Source: Mesodorylaimus sp. YZB2_4
Lineage: Eukaryota > Nematoda > Enoplea > Dorylaimida > Dorylaimidae
NCBI GenBank assembly: GCA_030248295.1
Contig: JASANH010000918.1
Span: forward strand, 1 to 64,000
DNA length: 64,000 nt
Reading direction: 5' to 3'
This document shows, piece after piece, positions 34,366 through 45,679 of the stretch. The notes beneath the pieces were generated by a model. It saw only the letters and a list, made by a program, of their open reading frames with translations. It had not been told where the DNA came from and searched no databases. Position 1 is the stretch's first letter. Each line of letters opens with the position of its first letter. A program made the translations under genes and the position numbers.

Positions 34366-37300
34366 ATGTTCAATCAAAGAGAGTGGCTTCTGGCTGTTCG
34401 GCAAGCGCTCCTCTTGCTAATTTCAATTTCCATCTTGCTAACCCTCTGTTCCCCATCCCACAGCCCGTTTTCAAATGGATCGTGCCCTGGTCTGATTGGA
34501 GGAAGCCTTCCCCGCTACTTGTTCCATCCACAATTCCTGCAATTCACTGGGCCACAACCTGAACCAGTATTCGTGCCCTACAAGATCCTATTCCTGCTCG
34601 ACGAGACCATGTCACACGACAACAAGAACAAAATCGAAAAAGCATTGAAGTATACGCAGGATAAATTGTCAAAGGCACTTCAAGCGCCTCGACTGACCGA
34701 CGTCCGCTTCGATTTCCCCCCGGTGTATGAAAAGGACACACCCGTCTCATGTGGCCGAATATGCAATGACGATATCGAGATCCCCCCTGAGTTCGTCAAG
34801 CCGTGTCCTTACAATTCTTCCGACCCCTCCTCGCCCGACATGAGTGACACTGTGAGACGACTGAATGGAGAGAACTATACTCTGGTGGTACGAGTACTGC
34901 TGAAAGGCGAGGGAGCCGATGCTGATAAATCTTCTCATGAGTGCTCTTCTGCAACTACAGCTTATGCTGAAGCCTGCGGATTTGATGCCGCCACTCGTCG
35001 TCCCACTCATGGACGTGTAGTCTTCTGCCGAAAACCAGCCCGTAAAAGTGATGACAAAGTTGCAAGCACAACGTTGCACGAGGTGCTGCATGTTATCGTG
35101 CCAACACTGCCGCCAGTCCTCGATCCATCCTACGACTGCCCCATCAAAGACTCGGACGATCTTGTCGACAATATCCTGGAGTTGGCTGAAAAATGTGAGC
35201 ATGATTTTATTGAGTTAGCCTAGTTGACACAAAGGATGTCATGTTTAGGCCAAGGTAAAGTGTGGAAGACTGTTTCGTCAAAGTGGATGGATATCGATGG
35301 CAATGAGTCACTGATCGATAAAAATCTCGTCATCACTGATCCAATACTACAAGCAGCCAAAGAACACTTTTACTGCGATTCTGTCGAGGGGGTAGAATTG
35401 CACTATTCTGTGGATTCGAAAAGTGGACAAGGGAAACCCGATTTTTCGCACTGGAGCAAAACCTTATTCGAAGAGGAGATTCTGTCACCTGATGAAGCCC
35501 CGGCACAGAAACTCTCCAAGCTGACCCTCAGCGCCATAGCGGCTCACAGATCGTTTTATAGGGTCGATCTGACTCAGGCGGAACCACTGGTCATTTGCAG
35601 ACCGTCACCTGAGATGGGGTGCCTTGTGGCCCAACAGAGCTGCCATGAAATCTTTAGTGAACGAAAAGGCAAGGAGGGGGTGCAGTTTTTAAATCCCTAC
35701 TGCGATACCACGTACACCATTATAACTGTAAGTTCAGCTTATTTCCAGGGTCATTCTGGTCTGACGATCGGTTCAGAGCGCGAATTGACCCAACCTATCC
35801 CTACCAACCCAACCCAAGAACTGCCCAGGGGCCACGACCCATCGCAGTCGCGCCACTTCGCCTATGTTCCCCCCCCCCTAATATAATTAAAACTTAGGCT
35901 TGCTATCACCTCATCAACACGGCATATGAGGTGGTGTATGCACCCACTCGAATGGCTTATCTCTCCACATCAACCAAAAACAACCCGACTTGAGGCAAAT
36001 GGACTAAAGAACGGGCTATCGTAAAATCTCAGACTGCGGGTCAAACTTAAACCTTGATCGTGTCATGGGGCGCTGGCTGAACAGAATGCTGCACTTTTGT
36101 CAAATTTTTGAAACAAACGCCATGTTTTTTAGCTGATCTCCCATCGCCTTCTGACTCTTAATCGTTTTTTCTAAAATGGCTTTACGGGTCGTTTATGTTG
36201 AGTTCTAAGAGGTCAACTTCTGCGAGCCCTGACCAGGTAACCAACCAAAAACATAGCTTTGTGACTTAACGTTATGACTTTGCCAAGTTGCTGTCAGCTT
36301 TCTCGCTCGCTCGCAGAGCATAACCATTTGCGCCATTTTTTTAGAGTTTGTGCACTCCAGACCATAAAAGGCTGCTATCTTGCGGGAAAATGGGTCAATG
36401 TTCCATGCTTCAGAGCAATCCGATTGGATATGATCATGACCATTGCGAAAAGGCAGAAATGCCTTTCTTTATTCCCGTAGCACCCGTATATGTCGTCGGC
36501 GCCCAAGCGGGCCCTGGAACGATTTGCATTACTTTTATTGACCTGCCTGTTTTTCGTAATTTTGATCGAGTACGCTCAAGCATGTGCGTGCGGTACGAAT
36601 GCTATCAAAACAATCGCACTGTAATATTGAAGCTCCAGCCAAATGGTACAAATGATGAGTGCTTCGTTGAGTGTTTCGAAGGTGGGTTATAGATTTGCTT
36701 TCTGTTCTGTGAGCCATTCTATATCGCTATGTGACTTTCAGATCAATCAAATCAAATCGTCACGGTTAAAAGGCAACCACAGTGTATTGGAAATCATTCC
36801 AGACCATATTCCCTCATCTGCCCCGACTACCAGATTGTGTGTAACTTCGAACAGTCCAGCGCAACAGCTAAAATCAGTCCCGCAACGTCAATATCCGCAT
36901 CTATCTCCACGCCTGAAGTCGCTTCGACCGCGTCCTCTGCAAAAACTACCATTGCCACGCCTTTAAAATCCTCCACCTGGCCCACGCTCACACCTTTTGC
37001 GACATCCACCAGCGATGCCTCTTCTGCATCCTCTGCCACGTCTACCGCGACTTCGCCTACAACGTCCTCACCCACACTCACAGCCAATGACACATCCACC
37101 GCGTCCTCAACCACCATCGCCTCCAGCACCTTTAAACACACACCCAACGTTACTTCCTCCGCCACATCTGCCGCAACTGCGCCCTCAAAGTCCTCACCCA
37201 ATGCAACATCCGCAGCATCGTCATCTAGCGCTGCTTCCTCTGCACCCTCTGACACACCCGCAACTACCACGCCCTTAAATTCCACCAGCAGATCCATATC

Positions 37301-37484
37301 CACAACCATCGCGACCCGCAGCACAATTGCGACTATTCGTACACAAGCGAGCACAGCCGCTGGTGTTTACCAAAAAACTGCGGAGGATCCATGTATCTCG
37401 TCTTGTATCCGATTGATAGCGACCCTACACACTCTGTTTCTTGCAATGGCTTGTGCTGTGGTCGGTACAGCATGTAGTACATAG
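34366..37484 (+). CDS. M8 leishmanolysin-like metallopeptidase, array copy 1, mucin-tailed
   Basis: Exons 34366-35194, 35249-35727, 36345-36681 and 36742-37484 (phases 1, 0, 1) give 795 aa. The start at 34366 provides the signal peptide (VRQALLLLISISILLTLCS). Exon 1 holds the AEACGFDAATRRPTHG motif and the zinc-binding HEVLH. Exon 2 holds CQGKVW and the distant third ligand context, SHWSK. Exon 3 is a Cys-rich module (YDHDHCEK, MCVRYEC, ECFVEC). Exon 4 begins NQIVTV and CPDYQIVCNF and becomes a Ser/Thr/Ala-rich stalk of about 160 residues. It ends with a hydrophobic stretch (LIATLHTLFLAMACAVV) and a very short tail, as in a GPI signal or C-terminal anchor. The Gly expected after HExxHxx is Val, and the Met-turn position is Ile, so activity is uncertain. 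I infer a cell-surface peptidase or pseudopeptidase. Confidence 0.85.
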
Positions 37485-37605
37485 TTTTGTTGCGGAGTTC
37501 CTTAGAACTAAATGCTTGATTGATTACACGTATGATATCCGTCATGCATTTTTCCTCTAATTGTCGTGATTGTTCAGATAATTTTGCTTATTGATAAGAC
37601 TAATG

Positions 37606-37611
37606 AATAAA
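37606..37611 (+). promoter_or_regulatory. Polyadenylation signal AATAAA
   Basis: AATAAA lies 122 bases after the stop codon of M8 copy 1 in an AT-rich context, which fits that gene ending here. Confidence 0.6.
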
Positions 37612-38354
37612 GATTTTAAAAAATTTGGGTGCGCTTACAATGTGTGCCCTAATCGGCTCGCCCATAGTTTGCTTTTATGGATCCTTGTAGCTTCGATTTT
37701 TTAGCCAGCTATTTTTCCACTGTTGCTCTAATTGTTGGCTCTTTGCGATCCCTGCTCTCTACATAGCCTTTTTGTGGCAATTATTGTCGAAACCAACAGC
37801 CAGGAATGGTAATTAATGATTTGAGGATTCTTTAAAAAATGCTTCCATCAGTGACACACAGGTATTACAAAGCTTTTTCTGCTCAAAAAAAATTTTTGTG
37901 ATACATTGCAGTTTTACAAATGTACAACTTGCTGCTAGCTTCTCGAGTGGTACACTGTAATCGATCGACCCTTTGAGTCTGGTGGAGGACTTCCACCTAT
38001 AGTTTCTCATGGGGTACTTTACAGAAACCACGCCTTCGGGACATGCCATGTTGAATGAACACTGTGACTATGCTCGTTTCTTATGCAATTTACAATAGGC
38101 AGTCGCTTAGTTTGGTGACAGGGCACTCGCTCATTTCGAGCTGTAAGACACTTTATAATCCTAGCTCTTCAAAAAGTACGATTTGTGTGTTTCTCAAGCC
38201 TCAGCAAAGCTGCCCCTGTGTGGTAAGCATTTGTTCCTAAACCATGAACATAAATATGAGACGGTTTTGACAGCAAACCAAAATTTCTGTGTGCTTCAAT
38301 TTTTCAATCTCTGCGTGCTTTTCGGGGTGAATCGTTTCATCAACGCCTGGCTCC
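37612..38354. other. Spacer between M8 copies 1 and 2
   Basis: AT-rich spacer with no domain-bearing frame. It should contain the copy 2 promoter. No repeat family that I recognise is present. Confidence 0.45.
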
Positions 38355-39718
38355 ATGAATTTTCGACGAACATTGCTGCTGCTTCATATTCAAATTTTCG
38401 CCACACCAATCTTGTGCGCCCAGTCTTCAAATATAACGTGCCCTGGTCTGATTGGAGGCAGCCTTCCCCGCCACTTGTTCCATCCACAATTTCTTCAATT
38501 GTCTGGGCCACAACCTGAGCCAGTATTCGTGCCCTACAAGATCCTATTCCTGCTCGACGAGACCATGTCACACGACAACAAGGTCAAAATCGAAAAAGCA
38601 TTAAAATATACGCAGGATAAATTGTCAAAGGTACTTCAGGCGCCTCGACTGGCCGACGTCCGCTTCGATCTTCCCCCGCTGTATGAAAAGGACACACCCG
38701 TCTCCTGTGGCCGAATATGCAATGACGATATCGAGATCCCCCCTGAGTTCGTCAAGCCGTGTCCTTACAATTCTTCTGACCCCACCTCGGCGGACATGAG
38801 TGACACTGTGAGACGACTGAATGGAGAGAACTACACTCTGGTGGTACGAGTACTGCTGAAAGGCGAGGGAGCCGACGCAGGCAAATCTTCTTACGAGTGT
38901 TCTCATGGCACTACAGCTTATGCTGAAGCCTGCGGATTTGATGCCGCCACTCGTCGTCCCACTCACGGACGCGTGGTCTTTTGCCAAAAACCGATTCATA
39001 GAACTGATGATAGAGTTGCAAGCACAACGTTGCACGAGGTGCTGCATGTTATCGTGCCAACACTGCCGCCAGTCCTCGATCCATCCTACGACTGCCCCAT
39101 CAAAGACTCGGACGATCTTGTCTTGGATAGTGTCCACTTGGCTGAGAAGTGTGAGCCTCGAAGTTGCAAAGTAAACACACCTGACGCAGCATTCGTTTAG
39201 GTCAAGAGAAAGTATGGAAGACTGTTGCAGCAAAATGGATGGACATCGATGGCAATGAGTCACCGATCGATAGATATCTCGCCATCACTGATCCAATCCT
39301 ACAGGCAGTCAGAGAACATTTTCACTGTGATTCTGTCGTGGGCGCAGAACTTAACTATGTACAGGATTCGAAAAGACGACCTGAAAAGCCCGATTTTTCA
39401 CATTGGAGCCGAATCTGGTTCGCAGAAGAAGTTCTATCACCCACTGACGCCCCGGCACAGAAACTCTCCAAGCTGACCCTCAGTGCCATAGCGGCACACA
39501 GATCGTTTTATATTGTCGATCTGACTCAGGCGGAACCACTGGTCAGTAGCAGGCCGTCACCTGAGATGGGATGCTCTGTGGCCCAGCAGAATTGCCACTC
39601 TGTCTTCTATGAACGAACGGGAAAGGACGGGGCTCATCTTTTACAGCCCTATTGCGATAATAGGAGCAATATTGTAACTGTAAGTCCAGGCTTCATAGGT
39701 TTTTTATCTGGTATGTGA
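38355..39718 (+). CDS. M8 leishmanolysin-like peptidase, array copy 2, catalytic exons only
   Basis: Exons 38355-39150 and 39201-39679 (phase 1) are intact and close to copy 1 over their shared length. The signal peptide (RTLLLLHIQIFATPILCA) is different from those of copies 1 and 4. HEVLH and SHWSR-type motifs are present, and the Met-turn position is Ile. A GTAAGT donor at 39680 is conserved, but no homologue of exons 3 and 4 follows in the next 3.6 kb. Either the transcript reads through the donor to the TGA at 39716-39718, adding VSPGFIGFLSGM, or it splices to a distant exon. The product would be a secreted catalytic-domain-only form, or the gene may be decaying. Confidence 0.72.
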
Positions 39719-40978
39719 GCGCAGTGGTAGTCCCCTAGAATTCGCGCCCCCGTTTTGTTCCAAGTCTTGGCACTGTCATGTTGCCCTTGCAGGATTGGAA
39801 TTCATGGCATACTTTACGGATTTTCAGACTCCCCCATTAAACCTTGATGAAAGCAGTAGAAACCAGGCTGACTAGTTTTTACATGTGACATATATGGCGA
39901 GCTCAGCGTATCTGTGTTCATGCTGTCAGAAAACGAGTGGTGCCATCAAATTAGAGTTATCGTCATATTTTGACCATATTATGAAACAATGGTCATGCAA
40001 GGGAATTAGTAGAAAGTACAACTTGAGTGTGAGGAATTTTATTACAGAACTATTTTGTGACAGCGTGAAAACAGAGACGCTGAACTCTCCATATATATGA
40101 TGTGTAAAAAAAGGCCACATTTTTTCAATGTTGAAATCTGGTTGTAATGTGCTTTGCAGGGCCTTCGAATTTCTTAAGCATAGCCATGGTGAAAGTGCCG
40201 CTGTACTTCGCACAATTTTTGTAAAACACAGTTGCATGTATGGATAACGTTATGCAAAGCATCAGAGCACTCATTCGTTTCTCTATCTGAAAATTTGTCA
40301 AAAACATCAGGAAAAGAGAGATGCTTTGCAGCGCATCCACGCTTGACAGTGTGCGATGCATGCAAGCAGTCGCGGACAGCACATTGCCAGGACCCGTAAC
40401 ACACCGTGGCCGTGTAACTGTGCGCGAATGATCGTAGTGATTAAACACTTGTCTTAACTCGAGTTGAACACTATTGGTTTTCAGCAACAGCGCAATGCCA
40501 GCAGGAAACTGGCCATCACAACATATGCTCTATTGTACGTGCAGCTAAACCTGTGCCTATATGTGAACCAAATGTGGCATTGACGGGCGTCAAGAATGTT
40601 GGCACGACTCAGTTCTAAGATAACATTTTCGTGATTTTTGTTTTCTGCCTTCGTTTTATTGTGCATTTATTTCCTATGTCTGGGGTCTATGATTGCGCGC
40701 AGGCGCTTGGCTGACAGTAAAACTGCACTTGAGCTACAATGTGTCATTCTGTAAATCGGCGGCTTAATTTCAAATCTATACGCAACCGTCCCAATTTTGG
40801 AGATCTTATGATTAAAAAAGTTAACAATGGAAATTGGAGTTTTTAAGTCAGAATAGGTCAGCAATATGATGCTACTTTGTGTAACTTTAAAAAATATGAT
40901 ATGCTGCTTTTTTTAATTTTTTTGGGGTTGGCCCCGTGCCGCCTCAGTTCTCCATGGGACTTCCAACCTCTTTTGCCT

Positions 40979-41451
40979 ATAGCCGGCCAGCAGTCTTGAT
41001 ATGATAAGCGGGGCCGTGAGTTGAGCAGCTCTCATGGCAGCTTCCTATGTCTCCACTAGGAGCACCTACACACGAGGATGAGCCGAGGATTGCTTGGGTC
41101 AGCAACCCTGACTGGAAGGCCGCAGTTCTGTTCCGACTGAGGTCAGCAGGTAAGCCCGTTCTCAGAGTGGGAACCAGTCTTCGACCGCAGTTTAGTAAGT
41201 CTGTCGCTGGCCTTGCACACCTGACTCTGGGCGACTCACCCGGTACCATCATGTGGCGGACGCTGAACGAGTAGAGAATCAGGAAACTGGTTGTCGAACA
41301 CCAGTCGGGAAGGTCCCTCCCTTCTCGCCCACTATCATCCTGGGATGCTGGTGCTGGCACAGGATGCCCTCGTCACACAGGGAAGCTGCCATGAGAGTTG
41401 GTCACTTGACAGCCCCGCTTATCATATCAAGACTGCTGGCTGGCTATAGGC
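40979..41451. mobile_element. Fold-back element with inverted ends
   Basis: The left end (TATAGCCGGCCAGCAGTCTTG and onward from 40979) is the near reverse complement of the segment ending at 41451 (CAAGACTGCTGGCTGGCTATAG). A second inverted pair is nested over it: 41310-41385 and 41515-41600 share CCTGGGATGCTGGTGCTGGC and its complement. Segments of the same family occur near 54960-55110 and 59640-59810. No coding capacity. Confidence 0.7.
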
Positions 41452-41734
41452 AAAACGGATATGAAGTCCCGTGGGGAACTGGAGGGGCACGGGGCCCAGC
41501 CCACAAAATTTTTCAAAAAAGCCTCCACACGAGGGCATCATGTGCCAGCACCAGCATCCCAGGATTATGCTGGGCGAAAAGGGAGGGACCCTCTTGACTG
41601 GAGTTTGGGAACCAGTTTCCTCATTTTCTACTCGTTCGGAATCCACCACATGATGGTACACAGAGAGTCGCCCAGAGCCCAGAGGCCAGGGACAGACTTA
41701 CTAAACTGCGGTCGAAGACTCGTTCCCACTCTGA

Positions 41735-41805
41735 GAACGCGTCAGGGATGCTGGTCCAAGCAATGCGAGACCAACGCCTTAACCAACTGAGCCACCGCTG
41801 CTCCT
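41735..41805 (-). repeat. tRNA-like repeat fragment
   Basis: On the minus strand GCGGTGGCTCAGTTGGTTAA followed by GGCGTTGGTCTCGCATTGC looks like a tRNA head with box A. The 3' half and a clean box B are missing. A related fragment is at 54827-54890. I read it as a SINE remnant. Confidence 0.5.
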
Positions 41806-42400
41806 TTGATATGCTGCTTGATTGACAGCTGTTCAAATAGTTTTTTACGCGTATTGGCGTTTTGTTGCAAAATACTCTATAAAAAACAGGTGGTGCAGCG
41901 GTTCGGCATTCGTCTCTCCGTTGTGCTTGGGAGCGAGTGGCTGGACTTGACTGACTGATTGACTTTACTGTACCAAAAGACTTAGCAGTCCATCTCAAGT
42001 GGCACAGAGCACAGGTTAGTACATTAAAAACAAGTACAATTCCAAAGTGCAAAATTATTATATTATGGATTTGTCCCACGTTCGATCCCCCTCGCTGACC
42101 TTGCACGCCAGGCCATGGGTGATTCACCCGGTACCCTAAAGGTGCTCCAAGTGGAGAGATCGAAGCCAAACGAGGCGACAGTCTGACAAGGCTCACAACA
42201 GTCCACTCGCCATCGTCTGAGGGAGTCGGTGTGCAGTCCAAGATGCCCTCGCGTGAAGGTGCTCTTAGTGGAGACACGCAGAGGGACGCTGCTGTGTGTG
42301 GTTGTCCCCGCACAGCCTCGATAGATGGTTTGACTCCTGGCCTGCTAGGCGAAAATGGGCTCTGGCCCACAAAAATTTTAAGAAACTCTAATTGTAAGTG

Positions 42401-42505
42401 CGGCTCACCGATCGTTTTATAGGGTCCACCTCACTCAGGCGGAGCCACTGGTCCATAGCAGGTCGTCACCTGAGATACGATCTCTTGTGCCCTAACAGAG
42501 CTCCA
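42401..42505 (+). pseudogene. Relic of M8 exon 2
   Basis: About 105 bp align with the 3' half of exon 2 of the M8 copies (the segment encoding SFYR..LTQAEPLV..RPSPE), but codons are altered and the frame is lost toward the end. No exon 1 precedes it. It is the remains of a further array member or of a partial duplication between copies 2 and 3. Confidence 0.75.
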
Positions 42506-43282
42506 ATGGAGTCTCCCGTGAATAAAAGGTTGCTCCTTCTTTCACCTGTTTCCACATATTCGCATGGTAGGCTCTTTGGAATCCCTGTCTCACCCATAAA
42601 GAGGGGCATTACACTTCCGTGTTGTATAGTGAAAGGGAGGAAAGAGCAAAGTTTCCAAGGTTGGTGGGACGGTTAGATAAACTAGCGCCTGAGAGTCGTC
42701 TTACAATAGTAATCTCTACAATGATTGGAGAAAATACGACCACATAAGTGGCAAATATCGTACATGCTGCAAGTTATTTTTGCTTGGACACATTTCTGTG
42801 ACAGCGTTTCGCATACGTTCAACCAACAAAGTTTGGACATTACCCTTCTGCGTCAGGTCAGTTGTTTCACCTGCGGTTCTATGGTACAGTAGATGGTAAG
42901 TTGGGGTCATAGTGCATACTGGATCGACAGTTCTGGGCAGTGTCAAGCTCGATGCACTATGTGACTACCTTTGCCGCTACTCAATTTCGCAAAGCAATCG
43001 GGAAGTTTTCAAGAAGGGTGTTCGCTCATGTCTTGTGCTGCGCAATAACGTTTCAACATTATCCTAGCTTTACCTAAAATAGCTAGGGGCGACCTGTGTT
43101 TTTTGCCAACAGATAACATGGCTGTTTCGGCTGGTGGGCAGTCATTCCTAAACCTAAAAAATTCAATACAAAGCAAGGCTTAGCAGACGACGGCTTTTCC
43201 AAAAGTTTCTATACACCAATAAAGAAACCTGAACACATTTAGTGTTTCTGCTGGGACTGTTTCCATCAAGAAAACCCCCTTC
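42506..43282. other. Spacer before M8 copy 3
   Basis: No coding signal or recognised repeat. It should contain the promoter of copy 3. A TACAGTAG-type word recurs here as elsewhere in the window. Confidence 0.4.
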
Positions 43283-44707
43283 ATGAGTGTTCGACGAACG
43301 GTTTTCTTGCTTATGCAAATTCTCATTGCACCATTCCAGTGCACCTCATCACACAGCCCGTCTTCCAATGGATCGTGCCCTGGTCTGATTGGAGGCAGCC
43401 TTCCCCGCCACTTGTTCCATCCACAATTCCTTCAATTCTCTGGGCCACAACCTGAGCCAGTATTCGTGCCCTACAAGATCCTATTCCTGCTCGACGAGAC
43501 CATGTCACACGACAACAAGGTCAAAATCGAAAAAGCATTAAAATATACGCAGGATAAATTGTCAAAGGTACTTCAAGCGCCTCGACTGGCCGACGTCCGC
43601 TTCGATCTTCCCCCGCTGTATGAAAAGGACACACCCGTCTCCTGTGGCCGAATATGCAATGACGATATCGAGATCCCCCCTGAGTTCGTCAAGCCGTGTC
43701 CTTACAATTCTTCCGACCCCTCCTCGCCCGACATGAGTGACACTGTGAGACGACTGAATGGAGAGAACTATACTCTGGTGGTACGAGTACTGCTGAAAGG
43801 CGAGGGAGCCGATGCTGGCAGATCTTCTTACGAGTGCTTCCCTGATGCACTAGGTTATGCTGAAGCCTGCGGATTCCACGCCCCCACTCGTCGTCCCACT
43901 CATGGACGCGTAGTCTTCTGCGAGAAACCGATTTACAGAACTGATGACAGAGTTGCAAATACAGCCTTGCACGAGCTGCTCCACGTTATCGTGCCAACAC
44001 TGCCGCCAGTCCTCGATCCATTCTACGATTGCCCCATCAAAGACTCGGACGATCTTGTCGATGGCGTTCTGGGCCTGGCTAGAAGATGTAAGTGTTGAAG
44101 ATGTCGATTTGACAGCTAGCGCGAAGGATCATCCTGTTTAGGCCAAGGGAAAGTATGGAAGACTGTTGCAGCAAAGTGGATGGATATCGATGGCAATGAG
44201 TCACCGATCGATAGATATCTGGCCATCACTGATCCAATCCTACAGGCAGTCAGAGAACATTTTCACTGTGATTCTGTCGACGGCGCAGAACTAAACTATT
44301 TTGAGGATCCAGAAGGACGACCTGAAAAACCTGATTTTCCACATTGGAGCCGAATCTGGTTCGCAGAGGAGATTTTGGCACCCATTGACGCCCCGGCACA
44401 GAAACTCTCCAAGCTGACCCTCAGTGTCATAGCGGCTCACAGGTCGTTTTATAGGGTCGATCTGACCCTGGCGGAACCACTGCTCGCTAACAGGCCGTCA
44501 CCTGAGCTGGGGTGCCTTGTGGCCCAACAGAGCTGCCATTCAATCTTCCATGAACGAAAGGACAAGGATGGGGCTTATTTTGTACAGCCCTACTGCGATA
44601 ATAGGAGCAACATTATAACTGTAAGTCTAGCTCTTGCAGGCTTTTTATGTATGATCTGGTCTGTCAACACGTATACTCTTCACCAGAAAGAAGCGCCCTG
44701 TAGGTAG
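43283..44707 (+). CDS. M8 leishmanolysin-like peptidase, array copy 3, catalytic exons only
   Basis: Exons 43283-44087 and 44142-44620 (phase 1) are intact. The signal peptide is RTVFLLMQILIAPFQC, and its next residues, SSHSPSSNGSCPG, match copy 1. The zinc motif is HELLH, followed by VIVPTLPPVLDP. The exon 2 third-ligand region reads FPHWSR, so His-Trp is kept. The Met-turn position is Val-Ile (LSVIAAHR). A GTAAGT donor follows exon 2 at 44621, but exons 3 and 4 are not found before copy 4. Unspliced, the frame continues to the stop at 44707 and adds a hydrophobic LALAGFLCMIW segment. It may be a truncated secreted paralogue or one that depends on distant exons. Confidence 0.72.
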
Positions 44708-44719
44708 CATTCGTGGGGG

Positions 44720-44830
44720 TTGGGAGATCTATACCCTCCCCGCCCTGGCAGACCTCAATCACTCGTTGATGTTTCAGTGGCAGATATAGTTGAGAGGCTT
44801 GCCTTCCTTCAGTCAAAGTTTTTTAGGTTT
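44720..44830 (-). mobile_element. GTAACC MITE copy, partial
   Basis: Recognised by GGGAGATCTATACCC, CGTTGATGTTTCAG and GAGGCTTGCCTTC followed by CAGTCAAAGTTTTT. Both termini are eroded. Confidence 0.6.
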
Positions 44831-45679
44831 TGGGGGACGCATGGTGGCCATAGAGCAGTGTGCGAGTGATCACATAATTAAACCTGTCTTAAATTGTGTT
44901 AAGAGCACTCTCGGGTTTTAGGAAGAGCGCAATTCCAGCATGAAGCCGGGTACAATAAGATACGCTCTGCTTTACGTGCAGCTTAGGCTGTGCCTCTATG
45001 TGCACCAAATATGGCATTGAAAGACGTCAATAATGTTAGCACAACTCAACAATGCGTCATGGCGGCCTAATTTCGAATTTTATAGGCAGTCATTGCAGTT
45101 CTTGGATCTTATGATTAGAATATGTTGAAGGAAGAAGTTGCAACTTTAATGGAAAGTTGAGGAGTTTGATGACTTTCACAAAGTACGCAGTAATACGATG
45201 TAATGTGCCATTTTATTGACAGCTGCTCGAATATTGTACCTTAGCACCCTAAACGGCAAATGCGATAGTGGAATCTGCGTTATCAGTGGGAATCTTTTAA
45301 GATTTGGGTGTCCCTCACTCCCACTTGCAAATACTAATCATTGAGGATTGATCACGGAATAGTACCTACCACCCCAGAGCTTGTCAGTTATTTCTTCAAA
45401 ACCGAGGCTATGGATGTGGATTACTGGTAATGTGGGGAAACTGCACCTTTCGGTTTGACTATACACACCACTGAACGAGAAACCTGATGGATGAAGGTTG
45501 AGTCGCCCACCACCAGGCGTGCAAGATACTTTATCATGTTTTTGGATGGCCAGAGCAGAACCCAGGGCCGACTGATTTCCAGCTGTGCCGAGCCAACCAT
45601 TCGCCCCGACACCACTCAGGGGGGCCATCCAGGCACATGTGCGTATGGCGGGGGTGTTTCATTCAGGAATTCCTAACAG
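44831..45679. other. Spacer after M8 copy 3 containing a duplicated flank
   Basis: Bases 44855-45060 correspond to 40390-40625 after copy 2. The rest shows no gene. Weak open frames on both strands at 45338-45676 mirror each other and carry no domain. Confidence 0.5.

Larger units (their letters stand above)
39719..42400. other. Spacer after M8 copy 2: duplicated segment plus fold-back repeats
   Basis: Bases at about 40330-40625 match 44855-45060 downstream of copy 3, sharing CAGTGTGCGA, ACGTGCAGCT, GTGCCTATATGTG and TGGCATTGA. The tandem duplication therefore included 3' flank. From 40979 to about 41800 lies a fold-back cluster, and from 41880 a repeat with GGTGCAGCGGTTCGGCATT follows. There is no gene. 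Confidence 0.55.

Noticed and set aside
36827-37354. 175-codon minus-strand frame rich in Val, Ala, Glu and Asp
   Set aside because: It is the antisense shadow of the Ser/Thr/Ala-rich exon 4 of M8 copy 1.
38625-39263. 212-codon minus-strand frame opposite M8 copy 2 (also 34747-35202 opposite copy 1)
   Set aside because: Both are mirror frames of the conserved peptidase exon. The similarity between them reflects the sense-strand paralogy.
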